64,000 nt of DNA from the NCBI RefSeq assembly GCF_038502225.1, contig NC_091301.1, forward strand, positions 23,728,508-23,792,507, in the 5' to 3' direction. Made by a program: the position numbers and the translations under genes. The stretch comes from Cherax quadricarinatus. Its lineage: Eukaryota; Arthropoda; Malacostraca; Decapoda; Parastacidae. The notes below the pieces were generated by a model that did not search any database, had not been told where the DNA came from, and worked only from the letters and a program-made list of their open reading frames with translations. This document shows, in pieces, positions 10,801 to 21,199 of the stretch. Numbering within the stretch: the first letter of the stretch is position 1; each line of letters starts with the position of its first letter.

Positions 10801-11412
10801 CAACCAAATAACTGCTGCAGCATATGGGCGCCTAGCAAACCTCAGAACAGCATTCCGACATCTTAATAAGGAATCATTCAGGACCCTGTACACCGTGTAC
10901 GTTAGGCCCATATTGAAGTATGCGGCACCAGTTTGGAACCCACACCTAGCCAAGCACGTGAAGAAACTAGAGAAAGTGCAAAGGTTTGCAACAAGACTAG
11001 TCCCAGAGCTAAGAGGTATGTCCTACGAGGAGAGGTTAAGGGAAATCAACCTGACGACACTGGAGGACAGGAGAGATAGGGGGGACATGATAACGACATA
11101 CAAAATACTGAGAGGAATTGACAAGGTGGACAAAGACAGGATGTTCCAGAGATTGGACACAGTACCAAGGGGACACAGTTGGAAGCTGAAGACACAGATG
11201 AATCACAGGGATGTTAGGAAGTATTTCTTCAGCCACAGAGTAGTCAGTAAGTGGAATAGTTTGGGAAGCGATGTAGTGGAGGCAGGATCCATACATAGCT
11301 TTAAGCAGAGGTATGATAAAGCTCACGGCTCAGGGAGAGTGACCTAGTAGCGATCAGTGAAGAGGCGGGGCCAGGAGCTCGGACTCGACCCCCGCAACCT
11401 CAACTAGGTGAG
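10800..11412 (+). mobile_element. LINE-B 3' fragment with intact C-terminal frame
   Basis: An open frame through 11347 encodes the ~180 C-terminal residues of LINE-B ORF2 without stops: INQITAAAYGRLANLRTAFR, YVRPILKYAAPVWNPH, KVQRFATRLVPELRGMSYEE, DMITTYKILRGIDKVDKDRM, then HRDVRKYFFSHRVV and WNSLGSDVVEAGS. The RT core is lost by 5' truncation exactly at the (AC)n edge. The 3' tail GAGGCGGGGCCAGGAGCT, ...CTAGGTGAGTA runs into (CA)n. This end serves as reference for the other copies. Confidence 0.9.
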
Positions 11413-11446
11413 TACACACACACACACATACACACACATATTTATT

Positions 11447-11494
<48 letters not shown>
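11413..11494. repeat. (CA)n, (TA)n, (TG)n microsatellites
   Basis: The LINE-B (CA)n tail, a short TA tract and (TG)19 follow one another. Confidence 0.9.
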
Positions 11495-11495
<1 letters not shown>

Positions 11496-11559
11496 AAGGT
11501 GATGAAATGATGGCATTAACAGTAGAATCCATGTGAAAATGGTCATTAATACAGTATAT

Positions 11560-11755
11560 AATGAGTCCCAAGTCTCCTGCGTTGTGGCACGAGAATTGGG
11601 ACTCTTTAAACATATAACTGCCCAGCAGATACCTTTAAGAGGAAATTGGATAAGTTTATTGAGTGTGTACCTGATCCAGCAGACTGTAAGTATGGTTTGG
11701 GAGGGGATAGATACATGCAAGCACTAAACGGACTGCTGTGTTAGTGCGAGGTTGC
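11560..11755 (+). pseudogene. LINE ORF2 C-terminal scrap
   Basis: TTTAAGAGGAAATTGGATAA at 11632 starts a frame reading FKRKLDKFIECVPDP and DCKYGLGGDRYMQALNG, the same type of C-terminal segment as LINE-C (FKRELDRYLK.VPDQPGC) but from a different, unnamed family. It has no RT domain. The minisatellite begins directly after it. Confidence 0.5.
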
Positions 11756-13610
11756 AGGTGGTAGAAAACAGCAAGCGGACTGCTGTATGTGTGAGTGTGT
11801 GGTGGTGGTGGCTGGTGGGAAGCAGCAAGCAGGCTGCTGTGTATGAGTGTGTGGTGGTAGTGGCTGGTGGCAAGCAGCAAGCAGGCTACTGTGTATGAGT
11901 ATGTGGTTGTGGTGGCTGATTGCAAGCAGCAAGCAGGCTGTATATGAGTGTGTGGTGGTGGTGGTGGCTGATTGCAAGCAGCAAGCAGGCTGTGTATGAA
12001 TGTGTGGTGGTGGTGGTGGCTGATTGCAAGCAGCAAACAGGCTGCTGTGTATGAGTGTGTGGTGGTGGTGGCTGATTGCAAGCAGCAAGCAGGCTGCTGT
12101 GTATGTGTGAGTGTGTGGTGGTGGCTGATTGCAAGCAGCAAGCAGGCTGCTGTGTATGTGTGAGTGTGTGGTGGTGGCTGGTGGCAAGCAGCAAGCAGGC
12201 TGCTGTGTATGAGTGTGTGGTGGTGGTGGCTGATTGCAAGCAGCAAGCAGGCTGCTGTGTATGTGTGAGTGTGTGTGGTGGTGGTGGCTGGTGGCAATCA
12301 GCAAACAGGCTGCTGTGTATGAGTGTGTGGTGGTAGTGGCTGGTGGCAAGCAGCAAGCAGGCTGCTGTGTATGTGTGAGTGTGTGGTGGTAGTGGCTGGT
12401 GGCAAGCAGCAAGCAGGCTGCTGTGTATGAGTGTGTGGTGGTGGTGGCTGATTGCAAGCAGCAAGCAGGCTGCTGTGTATGTGTGAGTGTGTGTGGTGGT
12501 GGTGGCTGGTGGCAAGCAGCAAGCAGGCTGCTGTGTATGAGTGTGTGGTGGTAGTGGCTGGTGGCAAGCAGCAAGCAGGCTGCTGTGTATGTGTGAGTGT
12601 GTGGTGGTAGTGGCTGGTGGCAAGCAGCAAGCAGGCTGCTGTGTATGTGTGAGTGTGTGTGGTGGTGGTGGCAAGCAGCAAGCAGGCTGCTGTGTATGAG
12701 TGTGTGGTGGTGGTGGCTGATTGCAAGCAGCAACCAGGCTGCTGTGTATGTGTGAGTGTGTGGTGGTGGTAGCAAGCAGTCTGCTGTGTATGAGTGTGTG
12801 GTGGTGGTGGCTGATTGCAAGCAGCAAGCAGGCTGCTGTGTGTGAGTGTGTGGTGGTGGTGACTGATTGCAAGAAGCAAGCAGGCTGCTGTGTATGTGTG
12901 AGTGTGTGGTGGTGGTGGCTGATTGCAAGCAGCAAGCAGGCTGCTGTGTATGAGTGTGTGGTGGTGGTGGCTGATTGCAAGCAGCAAGCAGGCTGCTGTG
13001 TATGAGTGTGTGGTGGTGGTGGCTGGTTGCAAGCAGCAAACAGGCTGCTGTGTATGTATGAGTGTGTGGTGGTGGTGGCTGATTGCAAGCAGCAAGCAGG
13101 CTGCTGTGTATGTGTGAGTGTGTGGTGGTGGTGGCTGATGGCAAGCAGCAAGCAGGCTGCTGTGTATGTGTGAGTGTGTGGTGGTGGTGGCTGGTGGCAA
13201 GCAGCAAGCAGGCTGCTGTGTATGTGTGAGTGTGTGGTGGTGGTGGCTGGTGGCAAGTAGCAAGCAGGCTGCTGTGTATGTGTGAGTTTGTGGTGGTGGT
13301 GGCTGGTGGCAAGTAGCAAGCAGGCTGCTGTGTATGTGTGAGTGTGTGGTGGTGGTGGCTGGTGGCAAGCAGCAAGCAGGCTGCTGTGTATGTGTGAGTG
13401 TGTGGTGGTGGTGGCTGGTGGCAAGCAGCAAGCAGGCTGCTGCTGTGTATGTGTGAGTGTGTGGTGGTGGCTGGATGCAAGCAGCAAACAGGCTGCTGTG
13501 TATGAGTGTGTGTCGTGGTGGTTACTGATTGCAAGCAGCAAGCAGGCTGCTGTGTATGTGTGAGTTTGTGGTGGTGGTGGCTGGATGCAAGCAGCAAACA
13601 GGCTGCTGTG

Positions 13611-13618
<8 letters not shown>
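11755..13618. repeat. 52/56-bp minisatellite, about 35 copies
   Basis: A tandem array of a unit reading GCAAGCAGCAAGCAGGCTGC, TGTGTATGAGTGTGTGGTGG, TGGTGGCTGATT. Units alternate between a short form (TGTATGAGTG) and one with an extra TGTG (TGTATGTGTGAGTG), and between GCTGATTGC and GCTGGTGGC. Frames of up to 669 residues run along the minus strand (Thr/His/Ala/Cys-rich) because the unit lacks stops in several phases; the mixture of unit lengths prevents a constant frame. No start context, domain or flanking gene supports expression. Confidence 0.9.
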
Positions 13619-14289
<671 letters not shown>

Positions 14290-14395
14290 ATAATACCTCC
14301 TAGGCTCGTCACCTCTGCGACCCGCCCCGATACCAGGCCTCCCTGTGGATGACTTCATCAGTCAAGTTGTTGGGACTTTCCGCACGCAGTCTGAA
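14290..14395 (-). mobile_element. LINE-C1 tail scrap
   Basis: Divergent reverse complement of the C1 end (CGACCCGCC..GATACCAGGCCTCCCTGTGGATGA and CGCACGCAGTC, with gaps). Confidence 0.5.
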
Positions 14396-14404
14396 GGAAG
14401 CATC

Positions 14405-14925
14405 ACACTCATATGAAAACTTGAGGAAGTATTAGCTAGAACGGAGTATGCAACAAATTTTAACCACACAGTAGAGCGAAAAATGTGAAGGACTTGTGAG
14501 TGATAATGTCAAGGATCACAACAGAGTCACCATCACATTGCGAGGAAAATGTTGATGATGATGTCATGCCAGTGATGATAATGCCATACCATGCCAGTGA
14601 TAATCCTTTTTAAGTCATTAGTTCTCTCTAGGCTGGAATACTTCTGTACACTAACAACCTTATTCAAAGAAGGTGAAATTGAAGATTTAGAGAATGCATA
14701 GAAAACCTTCACTGAACATATTAGTTCAGTCGGGCACCTTAATTACTGGGAACGTTTGCAATCCCTTGGCCTGTACTCCCTGAATGCAGGCGAGAAAGGC
14801 ATATTATCATCTAAGCCTGGAAAATCCTAAGGAAATTGTTCCCAAATCTGCACACAGAAATCACTCCCTACTAAAGCAGAAGGTGAGCACTGCTTCAGAT
14901 GGATCAGAAAAACTGACCTATAACT
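14405..14925 (+). pseudogene. LINE-C1 ORF2 remnant, plus strand
   Basis: In shifting frames this matches LINE-C1: a TEYATNFNHTVERK-like segment (14440-14485), FKSLVLSRLEYFC (14615-14645), IEDLENA (about 14685), HLNYWERLQSLGLYSLNA (14738-14785), then a region corresponding to PNLHTEITPY. Many stops. It meets an opposite-strand copy at about 14928. Confidence 0.7.
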
Positions 14926-14929
14926 GGAG

Positions 14930-15395
14930 TGTGTTTTGGGGGTCAACGACCTGCGTCTCGATCCATGACCAGGCCTCGCGGTTTATCAGGGCCTGATCAC
15001 CCAGGCTGTTACTGCCAGCCGCACGCAGTCCGATGTACAAACCGCAGCCCGGCAGGTCAGGTACTGACTTGCCGGTCTGTGGTTTGTACATCGGTTTTTC
15101 CCTTAAAAACAATTTTCCCATAGAAACAGCCGAGGGTCTGTTGGTAATCTTCCTTATGTATACTGGGAGGGAGCTGAACAGTCTTGGTCCCCTGACACTT
15201 ATTGTGGTATCTGATCTCACGGTACCCCTGCTTTTAATTGGGTTTATGTTGCACCGACTGCCGAAATTTTGCTTTCATAGGGAGTGATTTCTGTGTGCAG
15301 ATTTGGAACTAGTCCCTCTAGAGTTTTTCAGGTGTAAATTATGATGTCTCTTGCCTGCATTCCGAATGAATCTGATACATGATTTTAGGCGTGAT
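14930..15395 (-). pseudogene. LINE-C1 ORF2 C-terminus, minus strand
   Basis: An open frame at 14918-15220 (-) includes ISVRGPRLFSSLPVYIRKIT and LYIGLRAAGSNSLGDQALI, the C-terminus of LINE-C1, with a foreign insertion between FS and the PDQPGC-like block. Upstream (15220-15395) the same strand matches further N-terminal residues with frameshifts. It faces the plus-strand copy tail to tail. Confidence 0.7.
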
Positions 15396-15884
15396 ATGCC
15401 GTCCCCAAATTGAATAGAGACCGAGGAAGACTAGTGTGGGAGGAAATTGTTATGGCCACAAGGCAAGGGGACTTCGTCATATTGATTGGAATTCCTTGAT
15501 TGGAAATTTAGAGTCTAATGATTTCTTAGAGGTAGTTCAGGATTGTTTTTTAAAGCAGCTTGTTACAGAACCTACAATGGGAAATAACTTGTTTGACCTG
15601 GTTCTGGCAAACAAGAAAACCCCTATTAATAATTTGGAAATTTCGGAGGAATTTGGCACAAATCAATTACCTTTAGCATTAAATGGAAGTATGATAGTAG
15701 GGATAACTCAGTAACTATCCCTGATTTTCACTTAGCAGATTACAATGGGCATAGAGAACAACTGTCGTCTGTGGACTAGGGTGACATAGCTGTCAATATG
15801 AGAGCTTTCTAAACACTACATGCTGCCCAAAGTACATTTATTCCTTATAAATAAATTAGATCGAATAGAAATGACCCTAAATGG

Positions 15885-16757
15885 ATGGATAATAGGCTCA
15901 AATATCTTTTAGGGCAAAAGAAAGGAATTTATAGGCACATCAAAAGAGGCGAGGGTCATCTTATGAATCAATATATTGACATTAAGAGGGACGTTAAAAA
16001 GGGGATAAGAAAAGGTAAGTGGGATTACGAAATTAAAGTTGCTAGGGATTCGAACACTAACTCAAAAGGTTTTTTTCAGGTTTATAGAACAAAAGTTAGA
16101 GAAAAGATAGATCCCTTTAAAAATAACTCTGGACATCTTACTGACAAGGAGAACGAAATGTGCTCGATTTTTAATAATTATTTTCTCTCGGTTTTCACAC
16201 AGGAAGACACTAACAATATCCCAGAAATTAATTTTTATAGTGGGCCTGAAGAAAAATTATGTAATGTCACAGTCACTAGTGAAATGGTTATGAAACAAGT
16301 AGACCGACTGAAAGAAAATGAATCGCCGGGTCCTGATGAGCTTTTTTCAAGGGTTCTTAAGGAATACAAAACGGAACTCTGTGAACTATTGAATAATATT
16401 TTTAATTTATCTCTTCAAACAGGTGTAGTGTCTGATATGTGGAAGATGGCCAACGTAATTCCTATTTTTAAAGCAGGGGACAAGTCGTTACCGTCAAATT
16501 ATCGCCCAGTAAGCCTAACCTCAATTGTAGGCAAATTATTAGAGTCAGTTATAGATGATAGTACAAGAGGCCATCTTGATAAGCACAATTTGATTAATGA
16601 TACTCAGCATGGATTCACGAGGGGCCATTCCTGCCTAACTAATTTAATAACTTTCTTCAGTAAAGCTTTTGAGGCCGTTGATCACGATAAAGAATTCGAT
16701 ATTGTTTACTGGATTTTAGTAAGGCTTTTGATAGAGTACCACATCAGAGACTGTTAA
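15885..16757 (+). pseudogene. LINE-A reverse transcriptase, broken
   Basis: A 290-residue frame contains the linker (GHLTDKENEMCSIFNNYFLS), the start of RT (MANVIPIFKAGD, SNYRPVSLTSIVGKLLESVI, QHGFTRGHSC) and runs into motif A. A single-base loss near 16712 changes frame just before DFSKAFDRVPH, whose codons lie in the next frame (16713-16745). Downstream, [20 protein letters not shown] and KFADDT are readable to 16983 in another frame, then a deletion removes about 10 residues after the catalytic Asp pair. In active CR1/Jockey elements this protein primes and copies the RNA at a nicked target; here it cannot be made. Confidence 0.85.
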
Positions 16758-16974
16758 AGAAAGTGGCAGCTCATGGCACTGAGGGAAAAGTGCTGTCATG
16801 GATCGAGTCATGGCTCACCAACATGAAGCAGAGAGTGTGCATAAAGGGTTAAGTCTGAGTTGGGATCTGTAACAAGTGGCGTTCCACAGGGATCAGTTTT
16901 AGGCCCGTTGTTGTTTATAATATATATCAATGACCTTGACGAGGGAATTACTAGTGATATGAGCAAATTCGCTG

Positions 16975-17229
16975 ATGACACGTAGAATCGATTCAAACGT
17001 AGATATCACAGAACTTCAGGAGGATTTAGACAAACTCAATTCGTGGTCAGAAAAGTGGCAGATGCAATTGAATGTAGATAAATGCAAAGTTCGAAAGCTT
17101 GGGAATGTTCATAACCCTAGCACCTATCAGCTTAATAATGTAGAACTTAGCCGTACAGAATGTGAAAAGGACTTGGGGGTTATGGTAAGCAGCAACCTTA
17201 AACCAAGAGCAATGCCTAAGGGTGCATAG
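16975..17229 (+). pseudogene. LINE-A RT thumb fragment
   Basis: RIDSNVDITELQEDLDKLNS, WSEKWQMQLNVDKCKV, LGNVHNPSTYQLNNVELS and EKDLGVMVSSNLKPR match the copy at 63500-63780 (-). A small deletion after NLKPR removes the QQCLSVR equivalent. Confidence 0.8.
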
Positions 17230-17255
17230 TAAGGCAAATAGATTATTGGGATTAT

Positions 17256-17266
17256 ATCAAGAAGTG
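17256..17266 (+). repeat. Target-site duplication, left copy
   Basis: ATCAAGAAGTG here equals 19290-19300. The uninterrupted LINE-A copy at 63495-63520 (-) has this word once, so it is the duplicated target of the LINE-D insertion. Confidence 0.85.
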
Positions 17267-17268
17267 AG

Positions 17269-17637
17269 ATGTTATCAACAAATTTTGTTGAAAATAAGAA
17301 AAAGTTTTGGAGTGAGATTAACAAGTTAAGAAAGCCTAGAGAACAAATGGATTTGTCAGTTAAAAATAGGAGAGGAGAGTTATTAAATGGAGAGTTAGAG
17401 GTATTGGGAAGATGGAAGGAATATTTTGAGGAATTGTTAAATGTTAATGAAGATAGGGAAGCTGTGATTTCGTGTATAGGGCAAGGAGGAATAACATCTT
17501 GTAGGAGTGAGGAAGAGCCAGTTGTGAGTGTGGGGGAAGTTCGTGAGGCAGTAGGTAAAATGAAAGGGGGTAAGGCAGCCAGAAATGTTAAAAGCAGGTG
17601 GGGATATAGTTTTGGAGTGGTTGGTGCAATTATTTAA
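17269..17637 (+). pseudogene. LINE-D pre-RT segment
   Basis: A 122-residue frame (KKFWSEINKLRKPREQMDLS, GELEVLGRWKEYFEELLNV, VGEVREAVGKMKGGKAA) is the segment between endonuclease and RT. Near 17580 a small deletion shifts frame and removes residues expected between GGKAA and EMLKAGGD. Confidence 0.8.
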
Positions 17638-19030
17638 TAAATGTATGGAAGAGGGTAAGGTACCTAGGGATTGGCAGAGAGCATGCATAGTTCCTTTGTA
17701 TAAAGGCAAAGGGGATAAAAGAGAGTGCAAAAATTATAGGGGGATAAGTCTGTTGAGTGTACCTGGTAAAGTGTATGGTAGAGTTATAATTGAAAGAATT
17801 AAGAGTAAGACGGAGAATAGGATAGCAGATGAACAAGGAGGCTTTAGGAAAGGTAGGGGGTGTGTGGACCAGGTGTTTACAGTGAAACATATAAGTGAAC
17901 AGTATTTAGATAAGGCTAAAGAGGTCTTTGTGGCATTTATGGATTTGGAAAAGGCGTATGACAGGGTGGATAGGGGGGCAATGTGGCAGATGTTGCAAGT
18001 GTATGGTGTAGGAGGTAGGTTACTGAAAGCAGTGAAGAGTTTTTACGAGGATAGTGAGGCTCAAGTTAGAGTATGTAGGAAAGAGGGAAATTTTTTCCCA
18101 GTAAAAGTAGGCCTTAGACAAGGATGTGTGATGTCACCGTGGTTGTTTAATATATTTATAGATGGGGTTGTAAGAGAAGTAAATGCGAGGGTCTTGGCAA
18201 GAGGCGTGGAGTTAAAAGATAAAGAATCACACACAAAGTGGGAGTTGTCACAGCTGCTCTTTGCTGATGACACTGTGCTCTTGGGAGATTCTGAAGAGAA
18301 GTTGCAGAGATTGGTGGATGAATTTGGTAGGGTGTGCAAAAGAAGAAAATTAAAGGTGAATACAGGAAAGAGTAAGGTTATGAGGATAACAAAAAGATTA
18401 GGGGATGAAAGATTGAATATCAGATTGGAGGGAGAGAGTATGGAGGAGGTGAACGTATTCAGATATTTGGGAGTGGACGTGTCAGCGGATGGGTCTATGA
18501 AAGATGAGGTGAATCATAGAATTGATGAGGGAAAAAGAGTGAGTGGTGCACTTAGGAGTCTGTGGAGACAAAGAACTTTGTCCTTGGAGGCAAAGAGGGG
18601 AATGTATGAGAGTATAGTTTTACCAACGCTCTTATATGGGTGTGAAGCGTGGGTGATGAATGTTGCAGCGAGGAGAAGGCTGGAGGCAGTGGAGATGTCA
18701 TGTCTGAGGGCAATGTGTGGTGTGAATATAATGCAGAGAATTCGTAGTTTGGAAGTTAGGAGGAGGTGCGGGATTACCAAAACTGTTGTCCAGAGGGCTG
18801 AGGAAGGGTTGTTGAGGTGGTTCGGACATGTAGAGAGAATGGAGCGAAACAGAATGACTTCAAGAGTGTATCAGTCTGTAGTGGAAGGAAGGCGGGGTAG
18901 GGGTCGGCCTAGGAAGGGTTGGAGGGAGGGGGTAAAGGAGGTTTTGTGTGCGAGGGGCTTGGACTTCCAGCAGGCATGCGTGAGCGTGTTTGATAGGAGT
19001 GAATGGAGACAAATGGTTTTTAATACTTGA
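17585..19030 (+). CDS. RTE-like LINE reverse transcriptase, long open frame
   Basis: 481 residues without a stop. Order: RT fingers (VPRDWQRACIVPLYKGKGDK, residues 27-45; NYRGISLLSVPGKVYGRVI, 50-68), EQGGFRKGRGCVDQVF (83-98), motif A FMDLEKAYDRVD with Asp120, motif B VGLRQGCVMSPWLFNIFIDG (175-194), motif C LLFADDTVLL with catalytic Asp pair 228-229, then TGKSKVM and RYLGVDVS. The C-terminal domain includes LLYGCEAWVMN, RRLEAVEMSCLRAMCGV and LLRWFGHVERM, and a basic GRRGRGRPRKGW stretch. All catalytic aspartates are present. The true ORF2 would start far upstream; the Met here is only the first in this frame after the frameshift, and the endonuclease is lost. RTE-like assignment rests on the LRQGC/FADDT and FGHVERM signatures and the short AT-rich tail. 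Confidence 0.85.
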   Translation: MLKAGGDIVLEWLVQLFNKCMEEGKVPRDWQRACIVPLYKGKGDKRECKNYRGISLLSVPGKVYGRVIIERIKSKTENRIADEQGGFRKGRGCVDQVFTVKHISEQYLDKAKEVFVAFMDLEKAYDRVDRGAMWQMLQVYGVGGRLLKAVKSFYEDSEAQVRVCRKEGNFFPVKVGLRQGCVMSPWLFNIFIDGVVREVNARVLARGVELKDKESHTKWELSQLLFADDTVLLGDSEEKLQRLVDEFGRVCKRRKLKVNTGKSKVMRITKRLGDERLNIRLEGESMEEVNVFRYLGVDVSADGSMKDEVNHRIDEGKRVSGALRSLWRQRTLSLEAKRGMYESIVLPTLLYGCEAWVMNVAARRRLEAVEMSCLRAMCGVNIMQRIRSLEVRRRCGITKTVVQRAEEGLLRWFGHVERMERNRMTSRVYQSVVEGRRGRGRPRKGWREGVKEVLCARGLDFQQACVSVFDRSEWRQMVFNT

Positions 19031-19289
19031 CGTGCTGTTGGAGTGTGAGCAAAGTAACATTTATGAAGGGATTCAGGGAAACCGGCAGGCCGGACTTGAG
19101 TCCTGGAGATGGGAAGTACAGTGCCTGCACTCTGAAGGAGGGGTGTTAATGTTGCAGTTTAAAAACTGTAGTGTAAAGCACCCTTCTGGCAAGACAGTGA
19201 TGGAGTGAATGATGGTGAAAGTTTTTCTTTTTCGGGCCACCCTGCCTTGGTGGGAATCGGCCGGTGTGATAATAAAATAAAATAAATAA

Positions 19290-19300
19290 ATCAAGAAGTG
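19290..19300 (+). repeat. Target-site duplication, right copy
   Basis: ATCAAGAAGTG, identical to 17256-17266; LINE-A sequence resumes immediately (TAAGCAACA...). Confidence 0.85.
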
Positions 19301-19945
19301 TAAGCAACAAAGTCCAGCGGTTATACTACAGCTTTATACATAATTAGTAAGGCCTCACCTAGATTAGGCAGCTCAGTTCTGGTCTCCATATTACAGAATG
19401 GATATAAATTGGTTAGAAAACATTCAGCGAAGAATGACAAAATTAATTCATAGCATTAGAAATCTTCCATATGAAGAAAGATTGAAGTCTCTTAAATTAC
19501 ATTCACTCGTAAGACGAAGAATGAGGGGAGACCTGATCGAAGTGTATAAGTGGAAGATGGGTATTAACAAAAGGGATATGAATAAGGTCTTGAGGATATC
19601 TCTTCAAGAGAGAACCCGCAATAATGGATTACAATTAGATAAGTTTAGATTTAGAAAGTATATAGGAAAGTATTGGTTTGGAAATGGGGTAGTTGATGAG
19701 GGAACAGTCTGCCTAGTAGGGTTATTGAAGCTAAAACCTTGGGTAGTTTCAAATTTAGGTTGGATAAATACATGAGTGAGAGGGGTTGAATTTGAGTGGG
19801 ACTTGCACATGAGTTATTGGATTTATCAGAGGTTATTGTTGGGGTAGAACCCAAGTGGGTTGGGCAAACATTCTGTTAGTGGGTTGGATTTTTGAAGAAC
19901 CTGCCCACTATAGGCCAACAGGCCTACTGCAGCATTCCTCCTTTC
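19301..19945 (+). pseudogene. LINE-A 3' portion after the nested insertion
   Basis: Continues LINE-A: an open frame at 19398-19775 has the C-terminal ~125 residues (NIQRRMTKLIHSIRNLPYEE, SLVRRRMRGDLIEVYKWK, FRFRKYIGKYWFGNGVVDE) and then frameshifts after VVDE. The 3' UTR ends GCAGCATTCCTCCTTTCTTA, as at 62865 (-). Confidence 0.85.
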
Positions 19946-19959
19946 TTATGATCTGTGTC

Positions 19960-20286
19960 AAGTAACACAACAGCGACACTTTCCCTCATGATGGTAAATT
20001 ACCTCATTCCAAACCCTATGACTAAGCAGGCGGTGGAACATACTCCCAGTGAAAAGCTGGAGTGGTATGAGTACACTAAGAGAAAACACAATAGACCCCT
20101 GGCTGTCTTCAAGAGGGAACTGGACAGATACCTAAAGTCAGTGCCCAAGCAGCCGAACTGTAGTTCATACGTTGGTAAGTGTGCGGCCAGCAGTAGCAGC
20201 CTAGTTGAACATGTTCTGATCCACCGGGAGGCCTGGTGGAGGACCGGATTGCGGGGACGTTGACCCTTGGAACAACCTCCAGGTAA
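19960..20286 (+). pseudogene. LINE-C1 C-terminus and 3' end
   Basis: The frame 19955-20263 contains FKRELDRYLKSVP, a YVGKCAASSSSLVEHVLIHR block and a GR end, then TGACCCTTGGAACAACCTCC and AGGTA. It is 5'-truncated and lies directly after LINE-A. The GPRLFN block is replaced by a divergent stretch. Confidence 0.75.
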
Positions 20287-20318
20287 GCAGATCATGAACT
20301 CCCTTCAGCAACAAATCA

Positions 20319-20402
20319 GTTGAAGAATTGAGACATGCAACATATGGGAATCTTTATTGAAGATTCCCCCTATGTTGCATAAGTGTCTCAATTCTTCAAC
20401 TT
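20319..20402. repeat. Foldback 1 (Penelope-like end, truncated)
   Basis: AGTTGAAGAATTGAGACA... (from 20319) and its complement ending TGTCTCAATTCTTCAACT (to 20402) flank a short centre (ATCTTTATTGAAGATTCCC). The arm sequence is the same as the flank of the hammerhead-like motif at 32577-32620, but the ribozyme-like core is missing here. Confidence 0.75.
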
Positions 20403-20409
20403 GTCGGTT

Positions 20410-20548
20410 AAAAGGACACAAGTGCAACTAATGTGACATTTTATTGTGGCAACGTTTCGCTCTCCAGGAGCTTTGGGCTTGACAAAGCTCCTGGAGAGCG
20501 AAACGTTGCCACAATAAAATACCACATTAATTGCACTTGTGTCCTTTT
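20410..20548. repeat. Foldback 2, 66-bp arms, hammerhead-like core
   Basis: Arms 20410-20475 and 20483-20548 are near-perfect inverted repeats around a 7-bp loop. On the plus strand 20476-20510 reads GGC-TTGACAA-A-GCTC-CTGGA-GAGC-GAAACGT-T-GCC. That is a 4-bp stem between a hammerhead-like core and GAAA, and GGC/GCC pairing around it. The core has T and A at the positions that are C and G in the consensus CTGATGA, which keeps them able to pair. It adjoins foldback 1. Confidence 0.7.
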
Positions 20549-20559
20549 ACTTTACATAT

Positions 20560-21195
20560 TGTCGGTAATTCCACCAACATATATACAACTTATCGGTTTT
20601 CAAAACCATTTATCACAACTAATCAGTTGAACTATCAGCCAGCAAAGAATCTTGACCTCACGCCAGGCTGCGAAGGTAGAACCATTGAAATCGGCCATGA
20701 GAACAGAAGTGGCGTGTGAGAGTGGTTGTGTTTATCTCTGGATACCTCCACATGTGAGGTATAGCCGGCAGGCAGCAGCTTATGTTGTCAACAAAAACAC
20801 TAACACCTTCGCCTCACGCAACCGTTTACTTGTTGCTCAGAGGTGACACCTTACTGGTCCTAGTGCCGCTCTGGCACCATCTGGCACTCTATAACCAGGT
20901 AACTACCGTATAAATAATTGTATTGTTTTAAGGTGGCATGTCCTCGGTATGGATCCAGCAAAATATAAACAGTCATGAAGATGTACAGTATTTTACAAAT
21001 TCTACTTCAACAATAAATGCTTTAACCTGAATCAAATAAATCATAAACTTAGTGAAAAATGCTGGGAAGATAGTGTGAGTAACATGTGTTTCAAGCATTG
21101 TCTCGAGTGGTAACCTCAACAGTACTAGAATTATGCTCCAAATTCGTACCATTACGAATAAAATACAAAATATTAGTTTATATTAAAATAAAATG
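20560..21195. other. No gene seen
   Basis: A short LINE-C-like scrap (GCCAGGCTGCGAAGGTAGAACC, about 20663) is the only recognisable part; otherwise AT-rich unassigned DNA. Confidence 0.4.
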
Positions 21196-21199
21196 TATC

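Larger units (their letters stand above)
15420..17266 (+). mobile_element. LINE-A, 5' portion, interrupted by LINE-D
   Basis: The plus strand carries the C-terminal half of an EEP endonuclease (15436-15714: HIDWNSLIGNLESNDFLEVV, EPTMGNNLFDLVLANK) followed by the RT region. Its 5' part is absent. The element continues at 19301 after a nested insertion, giving about 2.5 kb of LINE-A in total ending near 19945. Multiple indels show it is dead. Confidence 0.85.
17267..19289 (+). mobile_element. LINE-D (RTE-like) nested inside LINE-A
   Basis: A 2.02-kb 5'-truncated LINE bounded by an 11-bp duplication. It begins inside ORF2 upstream of RT and ends with a 3' UTR (GATGGTGAAAGTTTTTC, GGGCCACCCTGCCTTGGTGG) and an AATAAAATAAAATAAATAAA tail. 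Its long uninterrupted frame and intact boundaries make it the youngest large insertion in this block. Isolated 3' tails of the same family lie at 10187 (-) and a related one at 43220 (-). Confidence 0.9.
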
